Part shown: one piece after another, positions 44,796 to 54,975 of the stretch | Layout: each line of letters begins with the position of its first letter | Numbering within the stretch: the stretch's first letter is position 1 | Origin: Desertimonas sp963733085 | GTDB taxonomy: Bacteria > Actinomycetota > Acidimicrobiia > Acidimicrobiales > Ilumatobacteraceae | Direction: 5' to 3' | Assembly: GCA_963733085.1 (NCBI GenBank) | Contig: CAVTBY010000002.1 | Coordinates: 558,001-622,000 of the forward strand | DNA length: 64,000 nucleotides | Made by a program: the position numbers and the translations under genes | The notes under the pieces: model-generated | Told to the model about the DNA's origin: nothing | The model's database searches: none | What the model saw: the letters and a program-made list of their open reading frames with translations, nothing else

Positions 44796-45449
44796 TCAGA
44801 TCACGAGTTTGCGGGCATGGAACGCCTCTGCCGCCGTCGCTCCCGCCTCGATTCCGCGCAACGCCATCATCGCAGCAAAAGTCTCCGTTCGAAACCACCG
44901 CTTCGATCGTTGGGTGCCGAAATGATGCATGAGCAGCTCGACCTTGCGCTGAGCGACCTCTGGAGACAGCTCGACGTAGAGGTTCGGCTGGCCGAGGTCC
45001 CCTTCGTACTTGGGAATCTCGTACTCGCAGACGAGGTGGTCACGAAAGGTGTTCCAGACAAGCTCGGCGACGGTCCGATGGTCCTGGTGTTCGTCGGCGC
45101 GCGTGTGACAGAACACGACATCCGGCTCGACCCGTTTGCGTAGCTCGTTGAAGTAGTCCTTGACGGCGTCACCGATGTACGGGAAGTAGCTCTCGCGAAA
45201 TGAGGCGACCTCCACGGTGGAGGACGCTGCCGAGGAGAGGAATGCCGAGGCGCTCGATCGTGCCTCCGCTTCGCGATCCGCTGTCGCCGACAGCACCACC
45301 CACGTGGCCCGCGAGCCTGGGTGCTCGGCGAGAAGGCGTAGGACGGTACCCCCGCAACCAATCTCGATGTCGTCGCTGTGCGCGCCGACGAACAACAGGT
45401 CGAGTGGACGACCCGACTCGGTGCCCAGTCCGAGCTGCAACACAGTCAC
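44796..45449 (-). CDS. PIG-L/LmbE-family deacetylase, second copy
   Basis: 217 residues from the GTG at 45449, which overlaps the stop of the methyltransferase gene as GTGA. Metal motif LLFVGAHSDDIEIGCGG (HSDD), then TWVVLSATADREAEARS, the VFCHTRADEHQDHRTVAELV zinc-ligand region and MHHFGTQRSKRWFRTETFAA near the end. It differs from the other PIG-L protein in length and motif detail, so the two are distant paralogues. Coupling to the C-methyltransferase gene suggests one modified sugar. Confidence 0.88.
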   Translation of the reverse strand: MTVLQLGLGTESGRPLDLLFVGAHSDDIEIGCGGTVLRLLAEHPGSRATWVVLSATADREAEARSSASAFLSSAASSTVEVASFRESYFPYIGDAVKDYFNELRKRVEPDVVFCHTRADEHQDHRTVAELVWNTFRDHLVCEYEIPKYEGDLGQPNLYVELSPEVAQRKVELLMHHFGTQRSKRWFRTETFAAMMALRGIEAGATAAEAFHARKLVI

Positions 45450-46700
45450 ACGACCTCGGGACTCGGAATCGGCACGATGAACTTGGCGCCCCAATCGCTG
45501 GCGTATGCGAGTTGCATGAGAATTTCGTCCTTGATGTTCCAGGGCAGGATCATGATGAAGTCCGGCCGGGTCTGCTCGAGGTGTTCCGGACCGTGGATCG
45601 GGATGTGTGTGCCGGGCAGGTAACGACCCTGCTTGAACGGGTTGCGGTCGACTGTGTAGTCGATGAAGTCACCACGGATCCCGCAGTAGTTGAGCAGCGT
45701 GTTTCCCTTTCCCGGTGCGCCGTACCCGGCGATCGACTTGCCGTCGCGCTTGATCGCGATGAGCAACTCGAGCAGGGCGCGTTTCGTTTCCCGCACCTGC
45801 CACTCGAAGCGGGTGTAGGTGTCGACGTCCTCGACCGCCTCTGCCAACTCACGAGATCGGAGGGCGAGCAAGCGTGTTGATGGTTGCCGGTCCACCTCGT
45901 CGGCGTGCCGAACGTAGATGCGCAACGACCCGCCATGCGTTGGTAGCTCCTCCACGTCGACGACCGTGAGGCCGTGGGCAGCGAAAATCGCCTCGGCGCT
46001 GTGGAGGGACAGGTAGTTGAAGTGCTCGTGATAGATCGTGTCGAACTGATTGCGCTGGAGTAGCCGCAGGACGTGCGGGAACTCGAACGTCGCCGTGCCG
46101 TCGGCGGCAAGGATGAGCGGAACGCCGGCAACAAAGTCGTTGAGATCGGGGAGCTGATTGAGGACGTTGTTGCCGACGACCAAGTCGGCGCGTCCGACAC
46201 GATCAACGATGGCCCGCGCCACTGCTTCCCCGAAGAAGGAGACCTCGGTCGGTACACCGCGCTCGGTCGCCGCCGCAGCGACGTTGGCCGCCGGCTCGAT
46301 CCCGAGACACCGAATTCCCCGTTCGACAAAGTACTGCAACAGGTACCCGTCGTTGCTCGCCAGCTCGATGACCGAGCTGGCTGAGGTCGAGACCAAGACG
46401 TTCCACGATCATCGTGACGTACTGCTCGCAGTGACGCAACCAGGAGGACGAGAACGACGAGAAGTAGGCATAGTCATTGAACAGCTCGTCGCGCGGTACA
46501 TAGTCACCGATCTGGACCAGCCAGCACCGCTGGCAGACCCACATGTGCAGTGGATAGAACGGCTCCACACCGTTCAAACCTTCGTCGTCGACGTAGCGCT
46601 CGCACAACGGTGACATCCCGAGATCGACGACCCGATCACGAAGGGCCGCCCCGCAGAACCGACATCGGAGCGGCACCATCTGGGGCGCGGAGGATAGCAC
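45446..46700 (-). CDS. SAM-dependent C-methyltransferase for sugar nucleotides (frameshifted)
   Basis: Resembles NDP-hexose C-methyltransferases (TylCIII/NovU group). The N-terminal zinc module has CRFCG and, further on, CQRCWLVQIGDYV. A frame change near 46390 leads to the SAM-binding VIELASNDGYLLQYFVERGI, followed by DLVVGNNVLNQLPDLNDFV, FDTIYHEHFNYLSLHSAEAI, LPTHGGSLRIYV, and the C-terminal domain with IAGYGAPGKGNTLLNYCGI. The start is either the GTG at 46700 or the ATG at 46679. The product would be a branched or C-methylated deoxysugar. Confidence 0.87.
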
Positions 46701-46770
46701 CGCCTCATCGAGACGCTCAGTTTGCGGATACGGTCGGGCAGCACGACGACATGGCGGATGGAGGTCGCGG

Positions 46771-47592
46771 ATGAAGGTCGTTCTGTTCTGCGGTGGACAA
46801 GGGATGCGGCTGCGCGAGTTCTCGGAGACGATCCCGAAGCCGTTAGTCCCGGTCGGACAGCGACCGATCCTCTGGAACCTGATGAAGTACTACGCGCACT
46901 ACGGCCACCGCGACTTCATCTTGTGCCTCGGACACGGCGCCCACATGATCAAGGAGTACTTCCTTCATTACAACGAGTGGGCGACCAACGACTTCATCTT
47001 CTTAGGAGGTGGCAAGGAGGTCGAGCTACTCGCAACGGACATCGAGGATTGGCGCATCACGTTCGTCGATACGGGGAATGACAGCAACGTCGGCGAGCGA
47101 CTCCGCCGTGTCCAGCAGCACCTTGGTGACGACGAACTGTTCCTCGCCAACTACGCCGACGGTCTGTCGGACCTGCCGCTCGATCGCTACGTCGACGAGT
47201 TCTTGGCCCGTGGGTCAGTCGCGTCGTTCATCACCGTTCCTGTCCCGCACACCTTCCACATCGTTCATGCTGACGAAGCCGGTGATGTGATCGGTCTCGA
47301 GCCGGTGTCGACGTCGGCTGTCCGGATCAATGCTGGATTCTTCGTTCTGCGACGGGAGATCTTCGACTTCATGCGACCCGGTGAGGAGCTCGTCGTCGAG
47401 CCCTTTCACCGACTCATCGCCGATCATCGCCTGCTCGCGTATCCCTACGATGGCTTCTGGAGGTCGATGGACACGTTCAAGGACAAGCTCGAACTGGAAC
47501 GAATCGAGTCGGACGGTGACCCGCCGTGGCGGGTGTGGGAGCCGGACTCGAACGCCCTCATCGCCGGCGGGGCGAACTCGACGGGCGGGTAA
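46771..47592 (+). CDS. rfbF: glucose-1-phosphate cytidylyltransferase-like nucleotidyltransferase
   Basis: 273 intact residues. The nucleotide-binding start is VVLFCGGQGMRLREFSETIP followed by KPLVPVGQRPILWNLMKYY; WRITFVDTGNDSNVGERL and the metal-binding ANYADGLSDL follow, and INAGFFVLRREIFDF and GFWRSMDTFKDKLELER close the core. This matches RfbF (CDP-glucose synthesis, route to 3,6-dideoxyhexoses) better than RmlA, by the GQGMRLREFSETIPKP motif. A closely related nucleotidyltransferase with other base choice cannot be excluded. Confidence 0.85.
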   Translation: MKVVLFCGGQGMRLREFSETIPKPLVPVGQRPILWNLMKYYAHYGHRDFILCLGHGAHMIKEYFLHYNEWATNDFIFLGGGKEVELLATDIEDWRITFVDTGNDSNVGERLRRVQQHLGDDELFLANYADGLSDLPLDRYVDEFLARGSVASFITVPVPHTFHIVHADEAGDVIGLEPVSTSAVRINAGFFVLRREIFDFMRPGEELVVEPFHRLIADHRLLAYPYDGFWRSMDTFKDKLELERIESDGDPPWRVWEPDSNALIAGGANSTGG

Positions 47593-47600
47593 GACCGGGA

Positions 47601-48947
47601 CTACGGGAGCGGAATGGGGTCGCCCTTGGTGCGCAGGTGCTCGGCAAGCCAGGTCTCGCCTCGGAAGTGGCGGTACTGCTCGGCGCGCAGGGTGTCAGCA
47701 ATCCTGCCGGCGGGTAGCTCGACGTCGTCGTAGGTCAGCACCTCGTCCTTGAGGATCCCGCGCTTGAGTCGGCAACCCTCGACGAGTCCTTCGGGGAGGT
47801 ACCGACGGTCGCTCATCTCTTCGACGTTGCACGCTTCGCCGTACGTCATGTAGTTGCCGTACTCGTCGAGAACGTCTCCAGCGTCCAGATCGCGCTTGGC
47901 AACAGCACATACCTCGACGACTGGGCCGTCGATCGGTGGAGCCAGATTGTCGCCGAACAGCAGCGACCCGGGCGATCGCGTTGGGTGCCTCGAAGTGGAC
48001 GAGGTGGTACGGCACCCAGAACGGGTACAGAGGACCCGGCCCGAGCTTGTACAACTCCAGGTAGTGACGCTGTTTCGGGTCGGTGTGCTCGGCAAGCACG
48101 AAGATCTTCACGCCTGCCGGCCCCACCGTGTAGTCAACGACGCCACCGAGCTCGCGCACCTGATCGAGGTCGTACAGCTCGGCGATGTCCATGATCGAGC
48201 CGTCGTAATTGAGACCTCGGCTCATTCCCCGCTGGAGGACCTTGAAGCCGGTCGCGTTCGCGACGATCGACTGCTCGAAACTGATCTTCGACCCGTCGGC
48301 GAATGAAGTCACCATCGACGCGTTCTGTTCCCACCGCTCTGCCCACGCCTGTTGCGTCGTCGGATTGCGGTACGGGTCCTGAAGCCCCTTCACGTTGCCG
48401 ACGACACGAGGGATCAGCCCGAGGCCCTGCGACCCACCGTACGAGGTTCATCTGCAGACCCGGCTCGTCGCCATCACAGGCAGACATGATGACGCCGTGC
48501 TGTCGGGCATACCGCTGAAGGATCGGGCCGATCGTGCCGTCGACCTCGGCGTTCATCAGCACCACGTGTTTGCCGTGACGGAAGGCTTCGAGAATGACGT
48601 GGGCACCGAACTCAACCGAGCCGGTGACGTCGACGATGACGTCGATCTCGTCCGAGTGGCAGATGAGGAATGGATCCTCGGCGACAGCCGGACGCCCGGA
48701 ACGGATCGCCTCGTCCAGTGCCGACTGGGTACTCGACCGTGACTACATCCTCGAGTCCCGAGTATCGGTATACAGCCTCCGCACGCTCGGGCTTGCGGTT
48801 GTAGATCGCCGCCATCGTCATCCCCGGGACGCTGTTCGTGATCTGATTCGTGAGGCCTTGGCCCATGAATCCAGCTCCGACCATTCCGACTCGAATGGGA
48901 CGGTTGTCCATCTCGCGCTGCTTCAGCGCATTGTCGACAATGATCAT
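47601..48947 (-). CDS. NAD(P)-dependent oxidoreductase with C-terminal SAF domain (heavily frameshifted)
   Basis: From the ATG at 48947: IRVGMVGAGFMGQGLTNQI, a Rossmann start, then AIYNRKPERAEAVYRYSG. Further blocks in other frames: VDVIVDVTGSVEFGAHVI-like sequence near 48620, then VLMNAEVDGTIGPILQRYAR, PYRNPTTQQAWAERWEQNA, DGSKISFEQSIVANATGFK, then GVKIFVLAEHTDPKQRHYLE, and the SAF region AVAKRDLDAGDVLDEYGNYM near the end. At least three frame changes. Such proteins resemble homoserine-dehydrogenase-like enzymes with a SAF tail found in LPS/EPS loci; the substrate is unknown. Confidence 0.78.
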
Positions 48948-48977
48948 TGGTTCATTCCTCGTTTCCGCCGAAACATC

Positions 48978-49541
48978 TCATACTGCCATCCGCTGCTTTA
49001 GCTCGCCCTCGACGTCGTCGAGAAGTCGCCAGCCAGCATCTTTCTCTGACATCTCGCCGGCCGGGAGCGGCCAGGTCAATCCCAGTCGTGGATCATCGTA
49101 TCGGAGCCCGCCCTCCATGTCTGGCGTATAGAACTCACCAACCTGGTACGACGTCTCCGTGTCGTCCTCGAGCACCTGGTAGCCATGGGCGAATCGCTCC
49201 GGCACGTACAGCGCACGATGGTTGTCAGCGCTCAACTCGACGGCCACATGCTCGAGGTACGTCGGGCTCTCTGGCCGGAGGTCGACGATGATGTCGAGAA
49301 TCGAACCCCGTGTGCATCGAACGAGCTTCGTCTCCGCAGCCGGCGGATACTGGAAGTGCATGCCGCGTACCGTGCCGCGAGTCGCGTTGAACGCGAGGTT
49401 CGCTTGGGCGATGACCGGCTTGAGCCCGTTGTCGGCGAACTCGCGCTGGCAGAATGCTCGAGCGAAGAACCCGCGCGAGTCGCCGCGGGGCTCGATGTCG
49501 ATGATGAACGCACCTGCAAGTTCGGTCTCGATGAAAATCAT
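48978..49541 (-). CDS. rfbC: dTDP-4-dehydrorhamnose 3,5-epimerase-like cupin
   Basis: 187 residues from the ATG at 49541. RmlC-type features: AGAFIIDIEPRGDSRGFFAR, FCQREFADNGL, QANLAFNATRGTVRGMHFQY (active-site histidine in GMHFQ), KLVRCTRGSILDIIVDLRP with its conserved Asp, LYVPERFAHGYQVLEDDTET and YDDPRLGLTWPL. The length is normal. Upstream in-frame sequence has no family match. It may act on a CDP- or dTDP-4-keto sugar made with neighbouring enzymes. Confidence 0.9.
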   Translation of the reverse strand: MIFIETELAGAFIIDIEPRGDSRGFFARAFCQREFADNGLKPVIAQANLAFNATRGTVRGMHFQYPPAAETKLVRCTRGSILDIIVDLRPESPTYLEHVAVELSADNHRALYVPERFAHGYQVLEDDTETSYQVGEFYTPDMEGGLRYDDPRLGLTWPLPAGEMSEKDAGWRLLDDVEGELKQRMAV

Positions 49542-49704
49542 GTTGTCGTCTACCTCCGGGCCGGAGACGATACGGCGGCCGGGGCTCCATCCGCGCGAGC
49601 GGAACGATTCGTCGATCGAAGATTGAGCAACCCGCAGACGAGCAGCAGACCGCCGAAAGCAGCGGCCCGTACATGGCCTCCATCGTCGCTTGCCAAGCGC
49701 ACCG

Positions 49705-51066
49705 TTAGGTCCCCACCCCCGCCAACGACACAACGTTGATCGCTGTGAGCACGGCCACCACGGCCCATCCGATCATGGCGTCGACTCGTCTCGTTGCGGT
49801 CGCGGCCAACCACGTCGCGACCAGCAGCGGACCGAACGCTGTAGCCGTCGGCGTCAGCGCAGCGTCCAGCAAGCAGCCGGAGAGGAGCAGTGTCACACCG
49901 AGGGGCCAAGATCTTCGGTGCCAGCCCATCCACCTCCCGCCGCTGGCGACCAACCCGACGGCGAACCAAACCGCAGTCGCGGTGACCGCTGTCGCGATAC
50001 CGTGATCCAGCAACGCGTCATACTCAGGTAGATCGTTGCTCGCATCGAGGAGATAGGCGTCCGCTTCGCGCTGGACAATCGTCCGCCAGCCGCCCTGCGA
50101 TGCCGCCGGCATGATCCAGGCCGACACCGTCATTGCCGCGCCCAGATCCAAAGACGGCGATGCTTCGATTCGAACCGTGTCGTTGCCACCGAAACGTAGT
50201 GCCCCTCCGAACTTGCCGGTCGTCGTCCATTCGGGTCCACGAAGCGTGCCGAGGTGTCCGTGGCCCGATGAGTCCCGTGTCTTCGTACCCGAGCCTGCCT
50301 CGAACGCGTACGCCGCGACGAGAGTTGAGTCGGCCGCTAGCCCCGCGACTTCGATGGGTCTGTCAAGGTCACGGACAATCTCGGCGCGGTCGAGGGCTCG
50401 GTTGTACACGCGAATCTCGTCGATGACACCGATGAAGTACTCGCCATACGGCTGGTTGCCTCCGATCCACAGCGGATTCGTCGAGGGCTGAATCCTCCCG
50501 GACACATTCTCTTGGGAGACCTCCGCCCCGTTGACGTACAGCCGCAGCACCTCACCGTCGTAGGTCACTGCGACGTGAGTCCACGCCGCAACCGGAATGC
50601 TCGAGTGACCGCCGACGTGCCTGATCGTCCCATCGAAGGTGCCGCCTCCGGAAGGCGTCAAAGCGCTGCTGGATACGAGCAAGCCGATACCGACAACGAG
50701 GAGCAGTCCGCCCACCGCCATTGCCGAGACCGGGCCGCCCAATGCTCGCCGAGTCGACGTGATGTCAACGTCGGCGTCGCGCCGGCGATCGGAAGGCTCG
50801 AGTCCGCAACGTCCCAGGAATATGGCCAGGGCGGCGAGCGGCAGCACGATGAGATCGCCGGTGTCCACGCCGTGGGTCGCCGACAGTGAGATGAGAATCG
50901 GGCCATGCCACGGCTCCAACACAACGAGCAGCACACCCGCGCCGATCGTGAGCACGAAGGCGCCTCCGAACAACATTCTCCTTCGACGGGGCGTCAATCG
51001 TCGACCCTGAGGTTCGGCCACGGCACCTGTCGCGCCCAAGTGCGACGCATCTCCGCCGACGTTCAT
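49705..51066 (-). CDS. membrane protein with LamG-like (concanavalin A-like) domains
   Basis: 453 residues. Two N-terminal hydrophobic segments (about 32-52, 70-86) and a third (about 114-132) precede an extracytoplasmic region with LamG-3-type motifs: WTHVAVTYDGEVLRLYVNGA and FIGVIDEIRVYNRALDRAEI, then a second unit SGHGHLGTLRG with GGALRFGGNDTVRIEASPSL. Four or so hydrophobic segments close the C-terminus. LamG domains bind carbohydrate or protein ligands. The second LamG unit appears cut short before the C-terminal membrane part, so an indel or a rearrangement may hide some residues. Confidence 0.72.
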   Translation of the reverse strand: MNVGGDASHLGATGAVAEPQGRRLTPRRRRMLFGGAFVLTIGAGVLLVVLEPWHGPILISLSATHGVDTGDLIVLPLAALAIFLGRCGLEPSDRRRDADVDITSTRRALGGPVSAMAVGGLLLVVGIGLLVSSSALTPSGGGTFDGTIRHVGGHSSIPVAAWTHVAVTYDGEVLRLYVNGAEVSQENVSGRIQPSTNPLWIGGNQPYGEYFIGVIDEIRVYNRALDRAEIVRDLDRPIEVAGLAADSTLVAAYAFEAGSGTKTRDSSGHGHLGTLRGPEWTTTGKFGGALRFGGNDTVRIEASPSLDLGAAMTVSAWIMPAASQGGWRTIVQREADAYLLDASNDLPEYDALLDHGIATAVTATAVWFAVGLVASGGRWMGWHRRSWPLGVTLLLSGCLLDAALTPTATAFGPLLVATWLAATATRRVDAMIGWAVVAVLTAINVVSLAGVGT

Positions 51067-51270
51067 TTCGATCGCTCCGCCGAACAGTGGCGCTCAGCGC
51101 CTGCTCGGTGACCGAACGATAGCGATGCGAGTGGCCACAATCCGTCTTGATGCCGGGTCGACGAGAGCTGGCGCAGAAGTTCATTTTGGCGGTTGACTCC
51201 ACGTCGGGATGTACTCCGCAGACGTGTTGAACACCGAGACGAGCGGCCGTGCCCGCCCCGAGTGGGTTGG

Positions 51271-51740
51271 GTGAGCGACGTGGCAAGCACTTCATCTGGC
51301 CCGAGCTCAGTCGTGCTTCGACCGATCACCGGCGACGATGTCGATCGTGTCGCGCAGTTCCTGAGTACCCACCTGAACCCACGTGTCCCGCCGGCGGCCT
51401 GGGGCCGGGCGATGACGACGGATTGGCACGGTATCGCGCCTAATCACGGCTACCTGCTCGAAGAAGCAGGTTCGCTGGTCGGCGCCTACGTCGCCTACTA
51501 CACGCGGCGGCAACTCGGCGGCGTCGAACGCGATGTCTGCAACCTGGGCGCATGGTGCGTCCTCGATTCGCACCGCTTTCACAGCGTGCGGCTACTCAAG
51601 GCGTTGCTCGCCGACTCACGTTTCGACTTTCTCGACCTGTCACCAAGCGGCAACGTCGTCGGGCTGAACAAGCGACTCGGCTTCACGTCGTTGGACACCT
51701 CGACTTCCCTCATCCCCACGTTCCGTGGCCGAGTTGGCCC
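51271..51740 (+). pseudogene. GNAT-family acyltransferase, 3' end lost at the foreign-DNA junction
   Basis: From the GTG at 51271 the chain shows VVLRPITGDDVDRVAQFLST, a substrate region PPAAWGRAMTTDWHGIAPNH, LVGAYVAYYTRRQLGGVERD, WCVLDSHRFHSVRLLKALLA and FLDLSPSGNVVGLNKRLGF, typical of a GNAT fold of the FeeM or exosortase-associated acyltransferase type. After about 51735 the frame continues to 51882 with residues unlike any GNAT (SSNYVSPHQLAIIKDDATM, then Cys-rich), coinciding with an abrupt change of base composition. So the bacterial gene stops being itself there. Whether the cell carries an intact gene cannot be told. Confidence 0.7.
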
Positions 51741-54604
51741 ACACTCAAGACAATTCACCTTCACCTTCCCCACCCAGTCATCCAATTACGTGTCTCCTCA
51801 CCAACTTGCTATTATTAAGGATGATGCCACTATGCCTTGTTGCCAGCACTGCTTTGTATGTTGTGGGACAGGAACACTGTGATGTCTGCCATGACTGTGC
51901 ACAGCTGTTGTTTGTATTGCTCTCCAACCAGTAATTCTGCTTTGCTTAGTTTTCACTCGCTCTGTTTGTGAGATTATTATTGTTAGGTCACTTGCTGTGC
52001 TTGTTAATCGCCCTCAGCTTGCTACTTCTTCTTGGGAAGAAAAAGGAAACCATGCTGAACCTGTTGTATGGCTTCTGCAAACTCATGGCCTGAAAGATGT
52101 TCAGTAATGCATCTTTATGTGGAGATGATCACTACCCTAGTGAACTTGTTGTTCCTATGTGACAACCCCTGTGGGAACCAATGTGTGATTAGGTTTGACC
52201 TTGATCACCGTTGTTTGTTTAGGTTTTGTATATCTCCAGACTGTTGGTGTTGATGGAAGTCTGTGTGTCAACTTATGATGAGTACTTGCTGGAGAGGTTA
52301 GTTTGCTGGGTCTCATCAACTGGGGACTCCCAGGAATCGTGTTGGCTGTCTACCACATAAGTGTTCTGAGATGATGATTTGAGATTTTTGTGTTGCTGCC
52401 CAGGAAGTTTTGATTGATTTATCTGTTCAAAAGCATGCCTGTCATGGTGTATACGGCTCACTGAATGTTTGGCTTTGCTCATGACTGCATGGTTAGTTGC
52501 TGTGCCCACAAACCCAGCCTTCCTGAGTCCAAGTAACTGTCCTGCTTTGGTTAGCTGATGTTGCTGTCCTGTCAGGCTGGGTTAGGGATTTAGGGTCTGT
52601 TCTTCACTGTGATGTTTGGGGTAGATGCTAACGTGCCCATGCCAAATGGGTGCTGCTTCTACACACCCAGATTGCCTCACCCTTCACTTCCTGGAGTAGA
52701 TGTCGGGGCAAGCCCAAAGTGTGCCTCAAGCCATCCCCATGATTTTAATGGTGCAGTAAAACGTTCACCACCCCGCAATAACCAGTTGTTGATGTGATTC
52801 TGCTGTGTTGCCTTGTTCAGATGTTCGATGCTGTTCAGCCAGTTGCACCATGGTGTTTCAGTTTGCCTCCCATGCGTCCCGAGCCCCCACCCTGTCCTGG
52901 TGGTGTCAATCTCGTGTGTGGCCTGTGTGGCGATGGGTCACCGTGCATCACTCTGTCATCCTGTCACCCCACCTCCATCGCCGTTAGGCAGTGGCTTATC
53001 AGGCGCGCAGCCACGCTGCGTCACTTCGCCTGCCACATGCGGCGACGATGCCAAGCAAATTCTTCACCGCCTGCGTGATCTTTCACTCTAGCATTTTTTT
53101 GGTTCCTCATAACGATGATTTATACGGGTACCCTTTGTTTACCTACCTTACTGCGTCTCAGGTTCTACTGCTGCTCCTAGAATCCATCTGACTATCCCCA
53201 CAATGCCCAAGACCCGTTGCACCCCCCTAAAAGATGGCCAGCGGCCATCCTGGTGAGGACGCGAACCCGTCCACCGCGCGCTTGTCGGCGACCGCATGCA
53301 TGTGCTCGCACCACTGTCAGTGTTTGTCCAGTGCCTGGCTAGGGTGTCATGGTGCACACCATCCACAGTGTCGTTTGTTGCTATGCGGGTTGCTTTGCTG
53401 TATGGATGAGACGTTTCCTTCACATCCATCGCTGTGTTGTGACGAGATGATCAAGATGTTGTGTGATCATTTGTGTTACTGTTGGAGATTCAGGATATTG
53501 TTTTTCCAGATGGGTTTCTCGTTTTGTGACGTGTTTGTGTTGGGTGTCTCATAGGATTAGTTATTGTGACATCGTGTTGTTGTTGCCTGCTGCAGAGTTG
53601 TTTAATTAATCTGTTGTTGATGTGTCAACAACTGGTTGTTGTACATGGCGGCTGCTGCCGCAGCCATGTCCGCTGACTGATGATCCGTGCTGCTGGATTA
53701 AAGCACTGCACACCGCTAGGTCTTTGCTGTCAAAGTTGACAAAATGATTTTCTTCATTGATCTTTGTTGTCCTGTTGATTTATAGCTGTTTGTCATGGTT
53801 GGTGGTGTCACCGTGGATGTTGCTGTAGTGGTGTTGGCTTTATGCTGTCTTTTTGGTTGATGTATTGTCGTGCTCTGAGTGAGAGGAGAGCGCTTGCAGT
53901 GTTGTGTGGCCTTCTGAGGATTGCAGTTCAGTGATGCTGTCAAGGCCAGTCTGATTGTGCACCGACATCTCAGTGTGTTGGTTGATTCCTTTGCATTATT
54001 GGCTGCAGCACACTACATGTGTTCATACACCACCGTGGTGATGCTCATCAGGACCTTTGCTGACTGGGAACATGGTGGACATTAATGATGCGTCTGTGGC
54101 CTGAAGGGACATCATGCATTTGAGTTGGATTCATCATCCAAGAGCAAGCTGTTGCTCTGTGAGGACTCCTCTGGTCTGTTCACTGTTGTCATTGTGAGGA
54201 ATCTCACATCTTCCTGATGAAGAGGTGGGCGAGGATTAGGATGTGGGGGTCCTGAGATTTGCCAGCCCATGCTCTGACAGTTGTTCCATTGCTTTGTCAA
54301 ACTTGAGTGGCTGAGTTGCAGACTCTGCTTCCAGGTGGTTTGGCTTTGCTATAACTCACACCAAATCCCTTGTCCAGGCCCAGGCAATCATTTCACTGGG
54401 TGGTGGTGGAGCTGCTGTGCAGACCGGACTTTACGCAGCATGCTGATCTTGGCCAGCCATTCATCGCGATTTTCAGCAGGATCAGGATTCACTGGGCTGG
54501 ATTGCAGGATCTTTCCGCTATGTACTTAGTGAAATTATCTGCCGAAATGCTTTCTGACGTTGTGCTTGTTATTGTTGAAAGCTTGGCCTCGTCATTGCTG
54601 CGAT
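51740..54604. other. 2.9-kb foreign block with eukaryote-like composition
   Basis: Composition changes sharply at both ends. A 60-base sample (52021-52080) has 26 G/C. The 240 bases at 52021-52260 contain one CpG, against dense CpG in the flanks. The plus strand is strongly G+T biased (47 of 60 at 53521-53580). Two patches (52981-53080 with 11 CpG, and about 53222-53310) are CpG-rich, so the block is mosaic. Open frames are short, none exceeding about 110 codons within the block, and none resembles a known protein or has a bacterial ribosome binding site. No terminal inverted repeats, transposase or target duplication is visible. Best reading: eukaryote-like non-coding DNA joined in by chimeric assembly; a real insertion is the exciting alternative. 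Confidence 0.75.
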
Positions 54605-54946
54605 GTGTGTGATGATGGCATCGTCGACCGCAAGGTTTCACGGGGCAGCACGTTCCTGGTCGTTGATGGCGGCCTACACCATCAGTTGGCGGCCAGCGGC
54701 AACTTCCCGGTCTTTCGTCGCAACTACCCGATTGCAATCGGCAATCGCATCAGCGAGCAGACGACCGAAACCGCCAGTGTTGTCGGTTGCTTGTGCACAC
54801 CTCTCGACCTGCTCGGCGATGGCGTTGCTGTGCCGCCGGCCAACATTGGCGACCTCGTCGTGGTCTTTCAGGCCGGCGCCTATGGGCTGACGGCCAGCCC
54901 CACCGCATTCCTCAGCCATCCATCGCCGGTGGAGATCCTCGTCTGA
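54605..54946 (+). pseudogene. PLP-dependent decarboxylase (type III, ODC/DapDC-like), C-terminal remnant
   Basis: Only the last ~115 residues remain, entering from the foreign block. They read IVDRKVSRGSTFLVVDGGLH, HQLAASGNFPVFRRNYPIAI, then SVVGCLCTPLDLLGDGVAVP with the conserved Cys, PPANIGDLVVVFQAGAYGLT and SPTAFLSHPSPVEILV. These are the C-terminal barrel motifs (C-x-x-x-D, GAYG) of alanine-racemase-fold decarboxylases, and match best the exosortase-A-system-associated decarboxylase group as I know it. The N-terminal PLP-binding barrel is absent. The ACP gene follows after 29 bases. Confidence 0.75.
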
Positions 54947-54975
54947 TCGAACAAGCCAGCGGTAGCGTGCCGCCG

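Noticed and set aside
52582..52595. Telomere-like TTAGGG and TTTAGGG motifs in the foreign block
   Set aside because: Only two isolated copies of different types, no array; easily random in G+T-rich sequence.
51740..54604. The foreign block as a prophage, integron or insertion sequence
   Set aside because: No integrase, transposase, terminal inverted repeat, direct target repeat or long open frame was found, and the flanking gene fragments are not halves of the same gene.
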